Shown piece after piece: positions 8,623-16,961 of a stretch of DNA of 64,000 bases. The DNA comes from JALZKA01 sp033856515. Lineage in GTDB: Bacteria > Actinomycetota > Thermoleophilia > Solirubrobacterales > 70-9. A program made the translations under genes and the position numbers. The notes beneath the pieces are model-generated. The model was not told where the DNA came from. It was given only the letters and a program-made list of their open reading frames with translations, and did no database searches. The stretch spans positions 62,001-126,000 of the forward strand of contig JAWVEY010000034.1 of NCBI GenBank assembly GCA_033856515.1. The letters are read 5' to 3'. Position 1 is the stretch's first letter, and the number at the start of each line of letters is the position of its first letter.

Positions 8623-9690
8623 ATGCCTCGGAAGATCGCGCATCTGGACATGGACGCGTTCTATGCGTCGGTCGAGTTGCAGCGCCATCCAGAGCTGGTC
8701 GGAAAACCCGTGATCGTGTCGGGAACGGGCCCGCGGGCGGTTGTCACCACGGCCTCCTACGAGGCACGGGAGTTCGGAGTCGGGTCAGCGATGCCCGCGT
8801 CGCGAGCGCGCCGGCTCTGCCCAGATGCGCACTGGCTTCCGGTCGACCACGCGCATTACCGCGAGCGCTCGGCCGAGGTCCGGGCGATCATCGGCGAGAT
8901 GGGAGTGCCCGTCGAGCCAATGTCGCTCGACGAGGCCTACATTGACCTCTCGGAGGTAAGTGACCCGATCGCGCGGATGTCGGATCTGGTCGGCCGCGTC
9001 AGGGACGAGACCGGGCTCGACGCGTCGGTGGGCATCGGGCCGAACAAACTGGTTGCCAAGGTCGCCTCGGACGCCGAGAAGCCGCGCGGCTTCGTCGTCC
9101 TCACCCGTGAGCAGGCGGCCGAGCGCTTCAAGGGCGAGGGCGTGCGCCTGATTCCCGGCATCGGCCCCAAAACCGCGAAGCGGCTGGAGGGCTACGGCGT
9201 GAAGACGATCGGCCAGCTCCAGAGGTGCACGATCCCCGGCCTGATCGAGCGCTTCGGCGAGACCCACGGCCGCTCCCTCCACGACCGGGCGCACTTCCAT
9301 TCAGACGCGCCGGTTACGACCGAGCGGATCACGAAGTCGCGCTCGGTCGAGACGACCTTCGACTTCGACGTCACCGATCCGGACCGCCTGGAGGAGGTCC
9401 TCGCCGGCCAGTCCGACCGGCTCGCCGCCGAACTGGCGAAGCGCGAGGCAGCGGGTCGCACGATCGGCATCAAGGTCAGGACCGACGACTTCGCAACGTT
9501 CACACGGGTCCGGAGCATCAAGTCATTTACGAACGACCCGGAGACGATCCGCGGCGTCGCGCTCGAGCTGCTGCGCGAGAACCTGCCCGAGCGGCCCGTT
9601 CGCCTGCTGGGCGTCCGGGTAGCGAGCTTCGAGGACGAGGCGCCGACGCCGCCGGAAAACGCTCCGAGCCTGCTCGATCCGGAGGCCTAA
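8623..9690 (+). CDS. dinB: DNA polymerase IV, Y family
   Basis: DinB copies past damaged or distorted template bases with low fidelity. The 355-residue protein has the Y-family palm motifs: HLDMDAFYASVE with D9/D11 and SLDEAYIDL with the catalytic pair D103-E104. The steric and finger regions (SYEAREFGVGSAMP) follow. The thumb helix-hairpin-helix is in LIPGIGPKTAKRLEGYGVKTI, and a little-finger domain fills residues 230-340. I do not see a clear QLxLF beta-clamp motif at the C-terminus, only ENAPSLLDPEA, so clamp contact may be weak or degenerate. It is followed 53 bp later by ogt in the same direction, suggesting joint expression of two alkylation/damage-response genes. Confidence 0.95.
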   Translation: MPRKIAHLDMDAFYASVELQRHPELVGKPVIVSGTGPRAVVTTASYEAREFGVGSAMPASRARRLCPDAHWLPVDHAHYRERSAEVRAIIGEMGVPVEPMSLDEAYIDLSEVSDPIARMSDLVGRVRDETGLDASVGIGPNKLVAKVASDAEKPRGFVVLTREQAAERFKGEGVRLIPGIGPKTAKRLEGYGVKTIGQLQRCTIPGLIERFGETHGRSLHDRAHFHSDAPVTTERITKSRSVETTFDFDVTDPDRLEEVLAGQSDRLAAELAKREAAGRTIGIKVRTDDFATFTRVRSIKSFTNDPETIRGVALELLRENLPERPVRLLGVRVASFEDEAPTPPENAPSLLDPEA

Positions 9691-9743
9691 CCTCAGTCGT
9701 CCATCCGATCTCACGAAAAGGGCCGACCGGTCGTTTCGTAACC

Positions 9744-10271
9744 ATGAAAGAAATGAACGCAGTCCGCTACGAAAGCCCCGTCGGAATCCTCACGCTCGTG
9801 GGCACGGACTCCCACCTCGTCGCCCTCCAGTTTCCGGGACGACTCGCCACCTCGCCCCAGGGCGACCCAGCCGCACTGGCGCCGGCGATTACCCAGCTCG
9901 ACGAGTACTTCGCGGGTGAGCGCCAGACGTTCGAGCTCGACCTGCACCTCAGGGGCACCGAGTTCCAGCAGCGGGTCTGGGTGGCTCTTCGAGAGATCCC
10001 GTTCGGCGAGACGACGAGCTACGGCGTGATCGCCCGCAAGCTCTCCGAAGAGACAGGACAGAGCTTCGACCCTCGCGGCGTGGGCGGCGCGGTCGGTTCG
10101 ACGCCCGTCCCGATCATCGTCCCCTGCCACCGCGTCGTCGGCGCCGATGGCTCCCTGACGGGGTACGGCGGAGGCCTTCCGCGCAAGCGCGCCCTCCTCG
10201 ACTTCGAGAGCACCGGCGGCAACACCGCGGCGCTCGACAAGGACTGGGGCAAGCAGCTGACGCTGGCCTGA
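9744..10271 (+). CDS. ogt: Methylated-DNA--protein-cysteine methyltransferase
   Basis: Ogt-type proteins transfer a methyl group from O6-methylguanine or O4-methylthymine to their own cysteine, a suicide repair reaction. From ATG 9744 the product is 175 residues. The acceptor is C128 in IVPCHRVVGADG, followed by the GYGGG segment. The recognition helix is around QRVWVALREIPFGETTSYG. An N-terminal RNase-H-like domain is present, but there is no AdaA-type zinc domain. ATG 9753 is an equal alternative start; neither has a clear Shine-Dalgarno. The reading frame remains open far upstream inside dinB, but that part does not resemble the family. The stop abuts the stop of the convergent hydrolase gene without a gap. 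Confidence 0.95.
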   Translation: MKEMNAVRYESPVGILTLVGTDSHLVALQFPGRLATSPQGDPAALAPAITQLDEYFAGERQTFELDLHLRGTEFQQRVWVALREIPFGETTSYGVIARKLSEETGQSFDPRGVGGAVGSTPVPIIVPCHRVVGADGSLTGYGGGLPRKRALLDFESTGGNTAALDKDWGKQLTLA

Positions 10272-11090
10272 TCAGCCAAGCTGGCGGTGGAGGAACTCGA
10301 CGGTGTCGTCGAGGACCTCCTCGCGGTTCGTCTCGTTGAAGATCTCGTGCTGGGCGCCCTCGTAGATCTTCTCCTCGGTGCGAGGGCCGCGGATCTTCTC
10401 GACGGCGACGCGGGCCTCTGAGAGTGGCGCCAGCTGGTCCTCGGAGCCGTGCATCCAGAGCACGGGCAGGTCGCCGAACGAGCCTCCGCCGGCGACGTCG
10501 TCAACGGAGCGCTTGAACATCTCGAGGGACTCTCGGTGAAACGGGCCGTGATACACGAGGGGATCGGCCGCGTACTTCGCGCCGGTCTCGGGATCGCGTG
10601 AGAGCACCGCCGGGTCGATCGGGATCTCGGGGATGGGATCCATCTCCAGCAATCCGAACATCGCGGCGTTGCCGCCGATCACCGGACCCGAGAGGACCAG
10701 CGCCGTCAGCTCGCCTTGGTGCTTTTGCGCGTAGCGCGTCGCAACGAGCCCGCCCATTGAGTGTCCGATTAGGACGACCGGCAGACCGGGGTGGGCTCCC
10801 CGTGCGATCTCGGCAACGAGATGTAGGTCGGCGGTGAGCATCTCGCCCTGGGCGACAAGGGCGCGCTCGCCATCCGAGAGGCCGTGGCCGAGGTGATCGG
10901 GAGCGTAGACCGTCGCGCCTTCTGAGACCAGGCGGTCGGCCACGTGGTCGTAGCGTCGCGCATGCTCGCCGTAACCGTGGGAGAGGAGCGCGATGAAGGA
11001 GGCGTCCTCGTTCGGCCACTCGAAGAAGACGAGGTTGCCACCGGAGCCGGCGAGGGAATGCTGAATCGGCTCGAGCATTGCGACGGGCAT
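10272..11090 (-). CDS. Alpha/beta hydrolase, monoacylglycerol lipase-like
   Basis: The protein is a serine hydrolase of the lysophospholipase/monoacylglycerol lipase (S33 serine aminopeptidase-like) group, which cleaves monoacylglycerols or lysolipids. The nucleophile elbow GHSMGG puts Ser at residue 111. The segment LSHGYGEHARRYDHVA is the oxyanion-hole HG region, APDHLGHGLSDG is the typical strand-4 loop, the catalytic Asp is in MHGSEDQLAP, and His is in GAQHEIFNE. No signal peptide is evident, so it is probably cytoplasmic. It is 272 residues long, normal for the family. It is monocistronic between convergent ogt and the divergently spaced cupredoxin gene (start 11733). Confidence 0.9.
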   Translation of the reverse strand: MPVAMLEPIQHSLAGSGGNLVFFEWPNEDASFIALLSHGYGEHARRYDHVADRLVSEGATVYAPDHLGHGLSDGERALVAQGEMLTADLHLVAEIARGAHPGLPVVLIGHSMGGLVATRYAQKHQGELTALVLSGPVIGGNAAMFGLLEMDPIPEIPIDPAVLSRDPETGAKYAADPLVYHGPFHRESLEMFKRSVDDVAGGGSFGDLPVLWMHGSEDQLAPLSEARVAVEKIRGPRTEEKIYEGAQHEIFNETNREEVLDDTVEFLHRQLG

Positions 11091-11124
11091 TCTGCCACGT
11101 GCGCCACGGCGAGGCTCGCGGGTT

Positions 11125-11733
11125 CTACGGAGCGATCACTTCGAGCTTCGGGGACCAGGCGCTCGGGTCCACGCCGTCGGCGCGAACCTGGAGGAGGTAG
11201 GCCTTGCCCGGCTTGACATCAACCGGCCTGTCCTTCTTCCCGAACAACTTGTCGTTGGCGTCGGTCCGCGTAAACCAGGTGTTCCAGCCATCCTTGCCCT
11301 TGACCTTCCACCTGATGGTGCGTTCGAATCCTGTAGTGGAGTCGTTGTCGGCCCAGATCACGTCGAAGCTGTCAGCGGTGACCGACTCTGCAATCGGCCT
11401 CACCGCAACTGTTCCCACCATGCCGGTGCCGTTGGCGCCGTGATTCGTGCAGTAGTACTTGAAGGTGCCGGCCGAGGCTCGCAGGTCGAAGTCGCTGAAG
11501 CCGCCGGGGCCGATCCCGAAGTATCCGTCGACGCTCGTGATGCTGTGGTAGTTCTTGCTCAGGTCGTTCCGGTTCCACTCGAACGTGTTCTCACCGGGGA
11601 CGAAGTCGACGGTCACGTCGTCCGAATCGAAGAAGTTGGACCCGAATTCGATCTGGGTGGGCGCAGCAGAAGCCGCCGGCGCGGCGATAGCCACCGCCGC
11701 TCCCACCGCCAGATAGAGCATCCCCCGACGCAT
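11125..11733 (-). CDS. Exported cupredoxin with C-terminal Fn3-like domain
   Basis: This is a secreted blue-copper-like protein of 202 residues. The N-terminus (MRRGMLYLAVGAAVAIAAP, then ASAAP) is a Sec signal peptide. A cupredoxin fold covers about residues 25-110; type-1 copper ligands are visible as His in KNYHSIT, then Cys, His and Met in YYCTNHGANGTGM. The C-terminal part (about 115-202), with TTGFERTIRWKVKGK and the closing SPKLEVIAP, looks like a fibronectin-III sandwich and may bind a partner. GTG 11736 is an alternative start. It is divergent from the large PHM-like/cupredoxin gene, with 85 bp between starts, so the two are plausibly co-regulated. Electron transfer is the family role; the partner is unknown. 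Confidence 0.85.
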   Translation of the reverse strand: MRRGMLYLAVGAAVAIAAPAASAAPTQIEFGSNFFDSDDVTVDFVPGENTFEWNRNDLSKNYHSITSVDGYFGIGPGGFSDFDLRASAGTFKYYCTNHGANGTGMVGTVAVRPIAESVTADSFDVIWADNDSTTGFERTIRWKVKGKDGWNTWFTRTDANDKLFGKKDRPVDVKPGKAYLLQVRADGVDPSAWSPKLEVIAP

Positions 11734-11818
11734 CACCTACGGATGATCCTCTCCCCCTGAAGAAAAGTCAAGCGCCCGACTCATCGGTAGCATCGGAGTC
11801 GGCAGTGGAACGGAATCC

Positions 11819-13519
11819 TTGATCCGCCGCATTCTCATCTCACTGGGGGTTACCGTGGTGGGCCTCGCGGCGCTGCCCGCGCTTGCGTCGGCGGGCGAGG
11901 AAATTCTGGACAAGGCTACGTACGCGGACGCGACGACGTACTCGTGCCACACGCCCGCAATCACGATCTATCCGGGGCAGAACCTGAACAACTTCGGCCC
12001 GACCCAGACGTGTCCCAACGCCGTGAAGCTGGAGGGGCCCGGGGACACCAGCGTTTTCCAATCGAGCGCGCAGGGGTACATCACCCGGTTCAGGCCGAGC
12101 ATGGTCGAGCTCCTTCCAGGAGGCGCGACCGTGACGCCAAGCGTCTACGACCTCCACCTCCACCACGTCGTCTGGATCAAGGGCGGCAGGCCCACCTTCG
12201 CCTCGGGCGAGGAGAAGACGCATATCAAGCTTCCTCAGGGCTATGGCATCAAGGCGAACGGAAACCAGCTCTGGGTCCTCAACGACATGATCCACAACCT
12301 GACGGCCGAGGAAGGGCGACAGGTCTACCTCACCTGGGAGATCGATTGGGTGCCCGTGAGCACCACTGACGGAGCTGCCATGGACGAGGCCAGCATCGAG
12401 TGGCTCGACGTCGCCGGCGTCAACCCGGGCGGAATTCCGAGCGACCTCGCGGACGTTTACCCCGTCTTCGACGCTGAGCGCGGCTTCGACGAGGACGGTG
12501 ACGGCGACTTCGTCTTCCCCGATGAGGTCGAGGACACCGGCCCGGGAGATCCCGGCTACGAGGAGAAGGACAAGGTCTCGGAAGAGGCGGAGTGGGTCGT
12601 CCCGTCGGGCGGACGCACGCTCGTCTTCGGCGCGGGGCACCTTCATCCCGGGGGTAAGTCGGTTGATCTGGAGGTCGCGCGCGACGGCGGCGACGCAGGG
12701 TCGACCGACGGCGACGATCCGTCAGAGGTAAAGCCCCTGTTCCACTCCGGCGCCCACTACTACGAGCCCGCCGGCGCGGTCAGCTGGGACGTCAGCATGA
12801 ACGCGACGCGGCCGGGATGGCGCATCTCCGTAAAGGAGGGGGACACGGTCTCGATCGACGTGACCTACGACGTCGAAAGGGCGTCGTGGTACGAGTCGAT
12901 GGGCATCCTGCCGCTCGCTGTCACACAGGCCGACGACTCCGCGGCAAAGGACCCGTTCGACGACGAGGCAGAGGTCGCCGCGATGTACGACGCGGGCGGC
13001 ATCCTCACCCACGGCCGTCTGCAAGAGAACATCGACGCCGTGGCGAACACGGACCTGGGGCTCGCCGACCCCCGCAAGCTCGAGAGCAAGGGCAAGGTCA
13101 AGGCGGCGGGCATCGATATCGACGGCTTCAAGTACGAGCTCGGCGGATATTCGGCGTTCCCGGGCTTCCCGTCGACGCCGATGCGCCCGCCGCTGGTGAA
13201 GCCGAACGCGCCCATTCTGTTTACGAACCTCGACGCGTTGGACGGCCAGGCCGATGCGTTGCAGGCCTGGCACAGCATCACCTCTTGTAAGGCCCCGTGC
13301 AACCGCGGCTCGGGCATCGGCTACCCGCTCGCGGACGGGCCGGTCAAGTTCGACTCGGGCCAGCTGGGCTACGGCACCTTCTTCAACAGCGGCGTCACGG
13401 CCGGCACGAACACCTACTTGACGCCGGGGCTTCCGAAGGCGGGCAAGACCTACACATACTTCTGCCGCATCCACCCGTTCATGCGGGGCTCGGTGCGCGT
13501 GAAGAAGCCGAAGAGCTGA
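11819..13519 (+). CDS. Exported PHM-like copper protein fused to a cupredoxin
   Basis: The 566-residue protein begins with a signal peptide (MIRRILIS, hydrophobic core, ALASAG) from a TTG codon. The last 100 residues are a cupredoxin with ligands H485 (AWHSIT), C549, H552 and M555 (YFCRIHPFM). The larger part, residues 30-370, carries the spaced ligand set of copper type II monooxygenases (peptidylglycine hydroxylating monooxygenase/dopamine beta-monooxygenase): H115-H116 in LHLHHVVW, H159 in NDMIHNLT, H274-x-H276 in GAGHLHPGG, and M361 in YESMGI. An acidic insertion DEDGDGDF near 224-231 resembles a calcium loop. The PHM assignment is my inference from motif order and is not certain; the cupredoxin assignment is firm. 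A second small cupredoxin gene follows 17 bp later. Confidence 0.72.
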   Translation: MIRRILISLGVTVVGLAALPALASAGEEILDKATYADATTYSCHTPAITIYPGQNLNNFGPTQTCPNAVKLEGPGDTSVFQSSAQGYITRFRPSMVELLPGGATVTPSVYDLHLHHVVWIKGGRPTFASGEEKTHIKLPQGYGIKANGNQLWVLNDMIHNLTAEEGRQVYLTWEIDWVPVSTTDGAAMDEASIEWLDVAGVNPGGIPSDLADVYPVFDAERGFDEDGDGDFVFPDEVEDTGPGDPGYEEKDKVSEEAEWVVPSGGRTLVFGAGHLHPGGKSVDLEVARDGGDAGSTDGDDPSEVKPLFHSGAHYYEPAGAVSWDVSMNATRPGWRISVKEGDTVSIDVTYDVERASWYESMGILPLAVTQADDSAAKDPFDDEAEVAAMYDAGGILTHGRLQENIDAVANTDLGLADPRKLESKGKVKAAGIDIDGFKYELGGYSAFPGFPSTPMRPPLVKPNAPILFTNLDALDGQADALQAWHSITSCKAPCNRGSGIGYPLADGPVKFDSGQLGYGTFFNSGVTAGTNTYLTPGLPKAGKTYTYFCRIHPFMRGSVRVKKPKS

Positions 13520-13536
13520 CCAGGGAGGCAGGGACC

Positions 13537-13881
13537 ATGCGCCGCGTAATCACTATCGCCGCCACGCTCGCCGTGGTGCTCGTCGTCTCGAATCCGTTTG
13601 CCGCCGGGCGCGCCAAGAAGGTCGTCGAAGTCGACGACGACTTTTACAACCCTGCTTCCTTGACGATTAAGGAAGACACGACCGTCGACTTCACCTGGGT
13701 TGGCGAGGGCGAGCACAACGTCTTCAAGAATTCGGGCCCCGGTCGCTACTTCGAGTCGGACAACTCGGAGGAGACCGGATTCGTCTTCTCCCACAAGTTC
13801 AAGAAGCCGGGGAACTACACGCTCGGCTGCATCCTCCACGAGGACATGGACATGTCCCTGAAGGTGAAGAAGCGGAGGTAG
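13537..13881 (+). CDS. Small exported cupredoxin
   Basis: A 114-residue blue-copper-type protein, probably an extracytoplasmic electron carrier. The signal sequence is MRRVITIAATLAVVLVVS with cleavage expected near AAGRA. The mature part is one cupredoxin domain with ligands His in GEHNVF and Cys-x-x-His in LGCILHEDMDM, where a Met follows. GGGAGG at 13523-13528, 8 nt before ATG 13537, fixes the start; the longer upstream open frame is a shadow of the preceding gene. Only 17 bp separate it from the PHM-like/cupredoxin gene, so they are very likely one operon, and this protein may supply electrons to that enzyme (inference). Confidence 0.88.
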   Translation: MRRVITIAATLAVVLVVSNPFAAGRAKKVVEVDDDFYNPASLTIKEDTTVDFTWVGEGEHNVFKNSGPGRYFESDNSEETGFVFSHKFKKPGNYTLGCILHEDMDMSLKVKKRR

Positions 13882-13947
13882 CCGTGAGGGTTGCGCGCCT
13901 AGTGGGTTTCAGGTACACAGGTACTCAGTCACCAACGAGGGGGCCGG

Positions 13948-15258
13948 ATGAGAAGTAAGAAGTGGACCGCTTCAATCGCGACAGCCGTCGTGGTCTCGTT
14001 CTTCTTGACCGGTAGCTCCGCTCTCGCGAACGTCGAAGACGGTCAGGGCAGGGAATGGCGCCAGCTCTACACAACCACCGGTCTGAGCTGGGACCAGGTC
14101 GCCTCTGTCTGTCCCCGCGATGGCGAGACGCCCTGCTCGGGCTCCGTCGGCGGGAAGGACCTCACCGGCTGGGTTTGGGGAACCGAGCCGCAGGTACTGG
14201 ATCTTCTGAGCGAGTACGCCCCGGCGCTGAGGGAGACTGACCCACCCTTCTTGTCCGGCACCGAGCACCTGGGCTCGGCAATCGGATTCCTCAACTCCAT
14301 GCGCTGGACCGTGTACCACGCAAGCAACTACTCGTACTCCGAGTACACCGGAGGATGGACGGCTTCGCTCGACGAGGCCGACGGGCCGATCAGCGCCGGT
14401 GCGTCATGGAGCCATCCGATCTTCAGGGCCTCGATCGGCTTCGGCTCATCGAGCTCAAGAAGCGCGAGCTCGTACGCCGGCGTGTTCCTCTGGCGGGTCG
14501 CGGGCCTCGATTATTCGGCACCGGTGATCGCGCCTACGGTGGAGGGCACGGCCGGGAAGAACGGCTGGTACGTGTCCGACGTCTCTGTCACCTGGGACGT
14601 TGCCGACGCCGAGTCCCCGGTCGACTCGAAGGTCGGCTGCGATCCGGGCAGCGTCTCCAGAGACACTCCAGACAAGACCTTCACGTGCGAGGCGGTATCG
14701 GTGGGCGGATCGGCCGCCAAGTCCGTCTCGGTCAAGCGCGACAGCACTGCGCCGACCGTGGCCTGCCAGTCGCCGGCGCCGACCTTCTCACTCGGCGAGT
14801 TTGGCGTGATGACTGCGACCGTCACCGACGAGACATCCGGACCCGCTTCGCAATCGGTCAACGGAACGCCGTACACGGGGGTTGCGGGCGCGGGCAGCGT
14901 CCCGATGACCGGCTCCGACCTCGCGGGCAATACGGCCACCAAGCAGTGCCCATATAAGGTCGCTGCGCCAACCTGCCGCGGGCTCGAACCGACCGTCACC
15001 GGCACCCCGGGCAGCGACGTGCTCTACGGAACGTCCGGCGCCGACGTCATCGCGGGTGTCGGTGGCAACGACACGATCCGCGGCAACGGCGGCAAAGACG
15101 TGATCTGCGGTGGCGATGGCGACGACGACATCGAGGGCGGAAACGGCGCCGACTCCCTTGACGGCGGCCCTCAGACCGACAGCATCCGCGGCGATTCGGG
15201 CAAGGACAGCTGCACTAGCGGCGAGAAGCGGATGAGCAGCTGCGAGTTCGTCCTCTAG
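13948..15258 (+). CDS. Secreted RTX-like calcium-binding repeat protein
   Basis: A 436-residue exported protein of unknown role. Residues 1-28 are a signal peptide ending SSALANV. The N-terminal region (about 30-190) is Trp- and Tyr-rich with a pair of Cys and resembles no enzyme I can name. The middle (about 190-345) reads as Ig/HYR-like beta-sandwich repeats (SAPVIAPTVEG, then APTVACQSPAP). The C-terminus (about 350-420) holds hemolysin-type nonapeptide repeats, GSDVLYGTSGADVIAGVGG and GDGDDDIEGGNGAD, which bind calcium as a beta roll. No type I secretion genes are nearby and the Sec signal is clear, so it is not a classical RTX toxin. GAGGGGG precedes the ATG. The gene ends at the first copy of the palindromic repeat. 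Confidence 0.8.
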   Translation: MRSKKWTASIATAVVVSFFLTGSSALANVEDGQGREWRQLYTTTGLSWDQVASVCPRDGETPCSGSVGGKDLTGWVWGTEPQVLDLLSEYAPALRETDPPFLSGTEHLGSAIGFLNSMRWTVYHASNYSYSEYTGGWTASLDEADGPISAGASWSHPIFRASIGFGSSSSRSASSYAGVFLWRVAGLDYSAPVIAPTVEGTAGKNGWYVSDVSVTWDVADAESPVDSKVGCDPGSVSRDTPDKTFTCEAVSVGGSAAKSVSVKRDSTAPTVACQSPAPTFSLGEFGVMTATVTDETSGPASQSVNGTPYTGVAGAGSVPMTGSDLAGNTATKQCPYKVAAPTCRGLEPTVTGTPGSDVLYGTSGADVIAGVGGNDTIRGNGGKDVICGGDGDDDIEGGNGADSLDGGPQTDSIRGDSGKDSCTSGEKRMSSCEFVL

Positions 15259-15271
15259 TCAGCTTCAGCAT

Positions 15272-15317
15272 CGAACGTCCGTCAGCTACCGCTATAGCGA
15301 TAGCTCAGGGACGTTCG
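15272..15317. repeat. 46-bp nested palindromic element, copy 1
   Basis: Outer arms CGAACGTCC (15272-15280) and GGACGTTCG (15309-15317) are perfect 9-bp complements. Inside, CTACCGCTA and TAGCGATAG (15286-15303) form a second stem with one mismatch. Five-nucleotide spacers separate the stems on each side. A second copy with the same plan lies at 36308-36353. This copy lies between two convergent genes, and its right arm supplies the last codons and stop region of the FAD oxidoreductase gene. It could act as a bidirectional terminator or be a REP/MITE-like repeat. Confidence 0.8.
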
Positions 15318-16951
15318 GCGTCTGCGAGCAGCGCCTTCGCCGCGTTGCGGCCGTTCAGGCCGATCACGCTGCCGCCCGGGTGGGTGGCGGCGCCGCAGAG
15401 GTAGAGCCCGTCGATCGGGGTGCGCGAGGCCAGGCGGTTCTCCCACATCTGGTCGGGGAAGCACTCGCCCTGGAAGATGCAGCCGCCTGTGAGGCCGATT
15501 CGCGCCTCGATGTCGGGCGGGCCGAGTACCTCGTACTCCTCGACCTGGTCGCGGAAGCCGGGCGCGAAGCGCTCGATCATCGAGAACACCTGGTCGGCCG
15601 CGTCCTCGCGGAGGCCCGCGTCCCAGTCCTCCACCGTCTTGTCCGCCGGCGCGTACTGGCAGAAGACCGAGATGACCTGGCGGTCGGGCGGGGCAACGGA
15701 GGGGTCGTCGGCAGTCTGCGAGTAGATCTCGGTGAAGCCGATTGAGAGCTCGCCGCGGGCCGAAGCCTCAAACGCCGCCTGCGCGTCGTCCAGGCTCGCG
15801 CGGCAGTTGACTGTCCCGGCCGCGGGCCAGGTCTCGCCGCCGGCCGCCGTCCAGTGGGGCAGCTCGGTGAGTGCGGCGTTCACCTTCACGACCGGGCTGC
15901 GGACCTTCCACGCGTCGAGCCGGTCGCGGAACTTGGCGGGAACGGCGCCGTTCGAGCCGCCGGCGTCGAGCAGGCCGAGCAGGCGCTTCGGGTCGGCGTT
16001 CGAGATCACGGTACGGGCGCGGATCATCGTTCCGTCCTCGAGCTCGACGCCCTCGCCCGGCAGAACCGAGGCGACCGGGACACCGCACGCGATCTCGGCG
16101 CCGGCTTCGATCGCCGCGTCGCAGATCGCGAAGGAGACCATGCCCATGCCGCCCTTGACGTAACCCCAGGCGCCCGGCCGGTCGGGGCCGAGCTCGCCCA
16201 TGTGGTGCATCAGGTGGATCATCGCCGTGCCCTTGTCTTTGGGCCCGCCGTACGCGGCGATGAGACCCTGGCCGTAGAGCGCGTCCTTGATGCGCTGGTC
16301 GTCCACGTGTGCGTCGAGCACGTCGGAGATCGACGCCTCGAAGACGAGATCGATCAGGTCGGGCTCACCAAGCATCTCCTCGAGCTCGGCGCGTGAGGGG
16401 GAATCGCCGACCCACGCGTCACGCTCGCCCTTGCGGAGCTTGCGACGGGCGCGGTCGAACGTCTCGCCGTAGGCGTGGAAGCCCTCGATGTCCTTCTCCG
16501 AGATGCCGAGGTCGCGAAGCCCCGCGAGCGTCCTGTCTGAGTCGTCGAACTCGACGAACGCGGTGCCGTCATCGAATGGGATGAAGAGGGCCGGGTCGGC
16601 AACGGAGATCTCGACGCCGCGCTCACGGAGGCCAAGCTCGGAGATCACGAGGTCGTCGAGCACCCCGACGACGTAGGCGCACGGGCTCACCACATAGCGC
16701 TCGTCGGAGAACGGCCGCTCGAGCGTGCAAGCGCCGCCGACGCGCTCGCGCCGCTCGAGCACCAGCACGGTCTTGCCCTCGCGCGCCAGATACGCCGCTG
16801 CGGTCAGGCCGTTGTGGCCTCCGCCGACGATGACGACGTCCCAGTCCTGCGCGGCCAGTTCGGAGACCGGGCGAGGGAGCCCAAGCTCGCCCAGCTTCTC
16901 GGCGACGGGGTTCAAGGAGATACCCAACGGAACAAGCTGTTTGCGGGGCAA
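15305..16951 (-). CDS. Phytoene dehydrogenase-like FAD oxidoreductase (PYROXD2-like)
   Basis: The protein belongs to the phytoene desaturase/PYROXD2 branch of the amine-oxidase-fold flavoproteins. The N-terminal dinucleotide site is VVIVGGGHNGLTAAAYLAREG around residue 38, continued by VLERRERVGGACTLE. The C-terminal FAD contact is LCGAATHPGGSVIGLNGRNAA. Its 548 residues are usual for PYROXD2-type proteins. No carotenoid synthase (crtB/crtE) is nearby, so carotenoid desaturation is not supported; the substrate is unknown. The only start with suitable length is TTG 16951, 10 bp after the mmsA stop, so the two form an operon. Its last residues ERP and stop lie inside the 46-bp repeat. Confidence 0.82.
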   Translation of the reverse strand: MPRKQLVPLGISLNPVAEKLGELGLPRPVSELAAQDWDVVIVGGGHNGLTAAAYLAREGKTVLVLERRERVGGACTLERPFSDERYVVSPCAYVVGVLDDLVISELGLRERGVEISVADPALFIPFDDGTAFVEFDDSDRTLAGLRDLGISEKDIEGFHAYGETFDRARRKLRKGERDAWVGDSPSRAELEEMLGEPDLIDLVFEASISDVLDAHVDDQRIKDALYGQGLIAAYGGPKDKGTAMIHLMHHMGELGPDRPGAWGYVKGGMGMVSFAICDAAIEAGAEIACGVPVASVLPGEGVELEDGTMIRARTVISNADPKRLLGLLDAGGSNGAVPAKFRDRLDAWKVRSPVVKVNAALTELPHWTAAGGETWPAAGTVNCRASLDDAQAAFEASARGELSIGFTEIYSQTADDPSVAPPDRQVISVFCQYAPADKTVEDWDAGLREDAADQVFSMIERFAPGFRDQVEEYEVLGPPDIEARIGLTGGCIFQGECFPDQMWENRLASRTPIDGLYLCGAATHPGGSVIGLNGRNAAKALLADAERP

Positions 16952-16961
16952 AGCCCCTCAC

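Noticed and set aside
11322..11330. GTTCGAATC resembling a tRNA T-loop
   Set aside because: It lies inside the cupredoxin coding region and no acceptor, anticodon or D stems can be built around it.
13948..15258. RTX toxin with type I secretion
   Set aside because: A Sec signal peptide is present and no type I transporter genes are nearby; the repeats alone do not make a toxin.
15305..16951. Carotenoid desaturase assignment
   Set aside because: The fold matches the phytoene desaturase group, but no other carotenoid gene is present and the length and motifs fit PYROXD2-like proteins.
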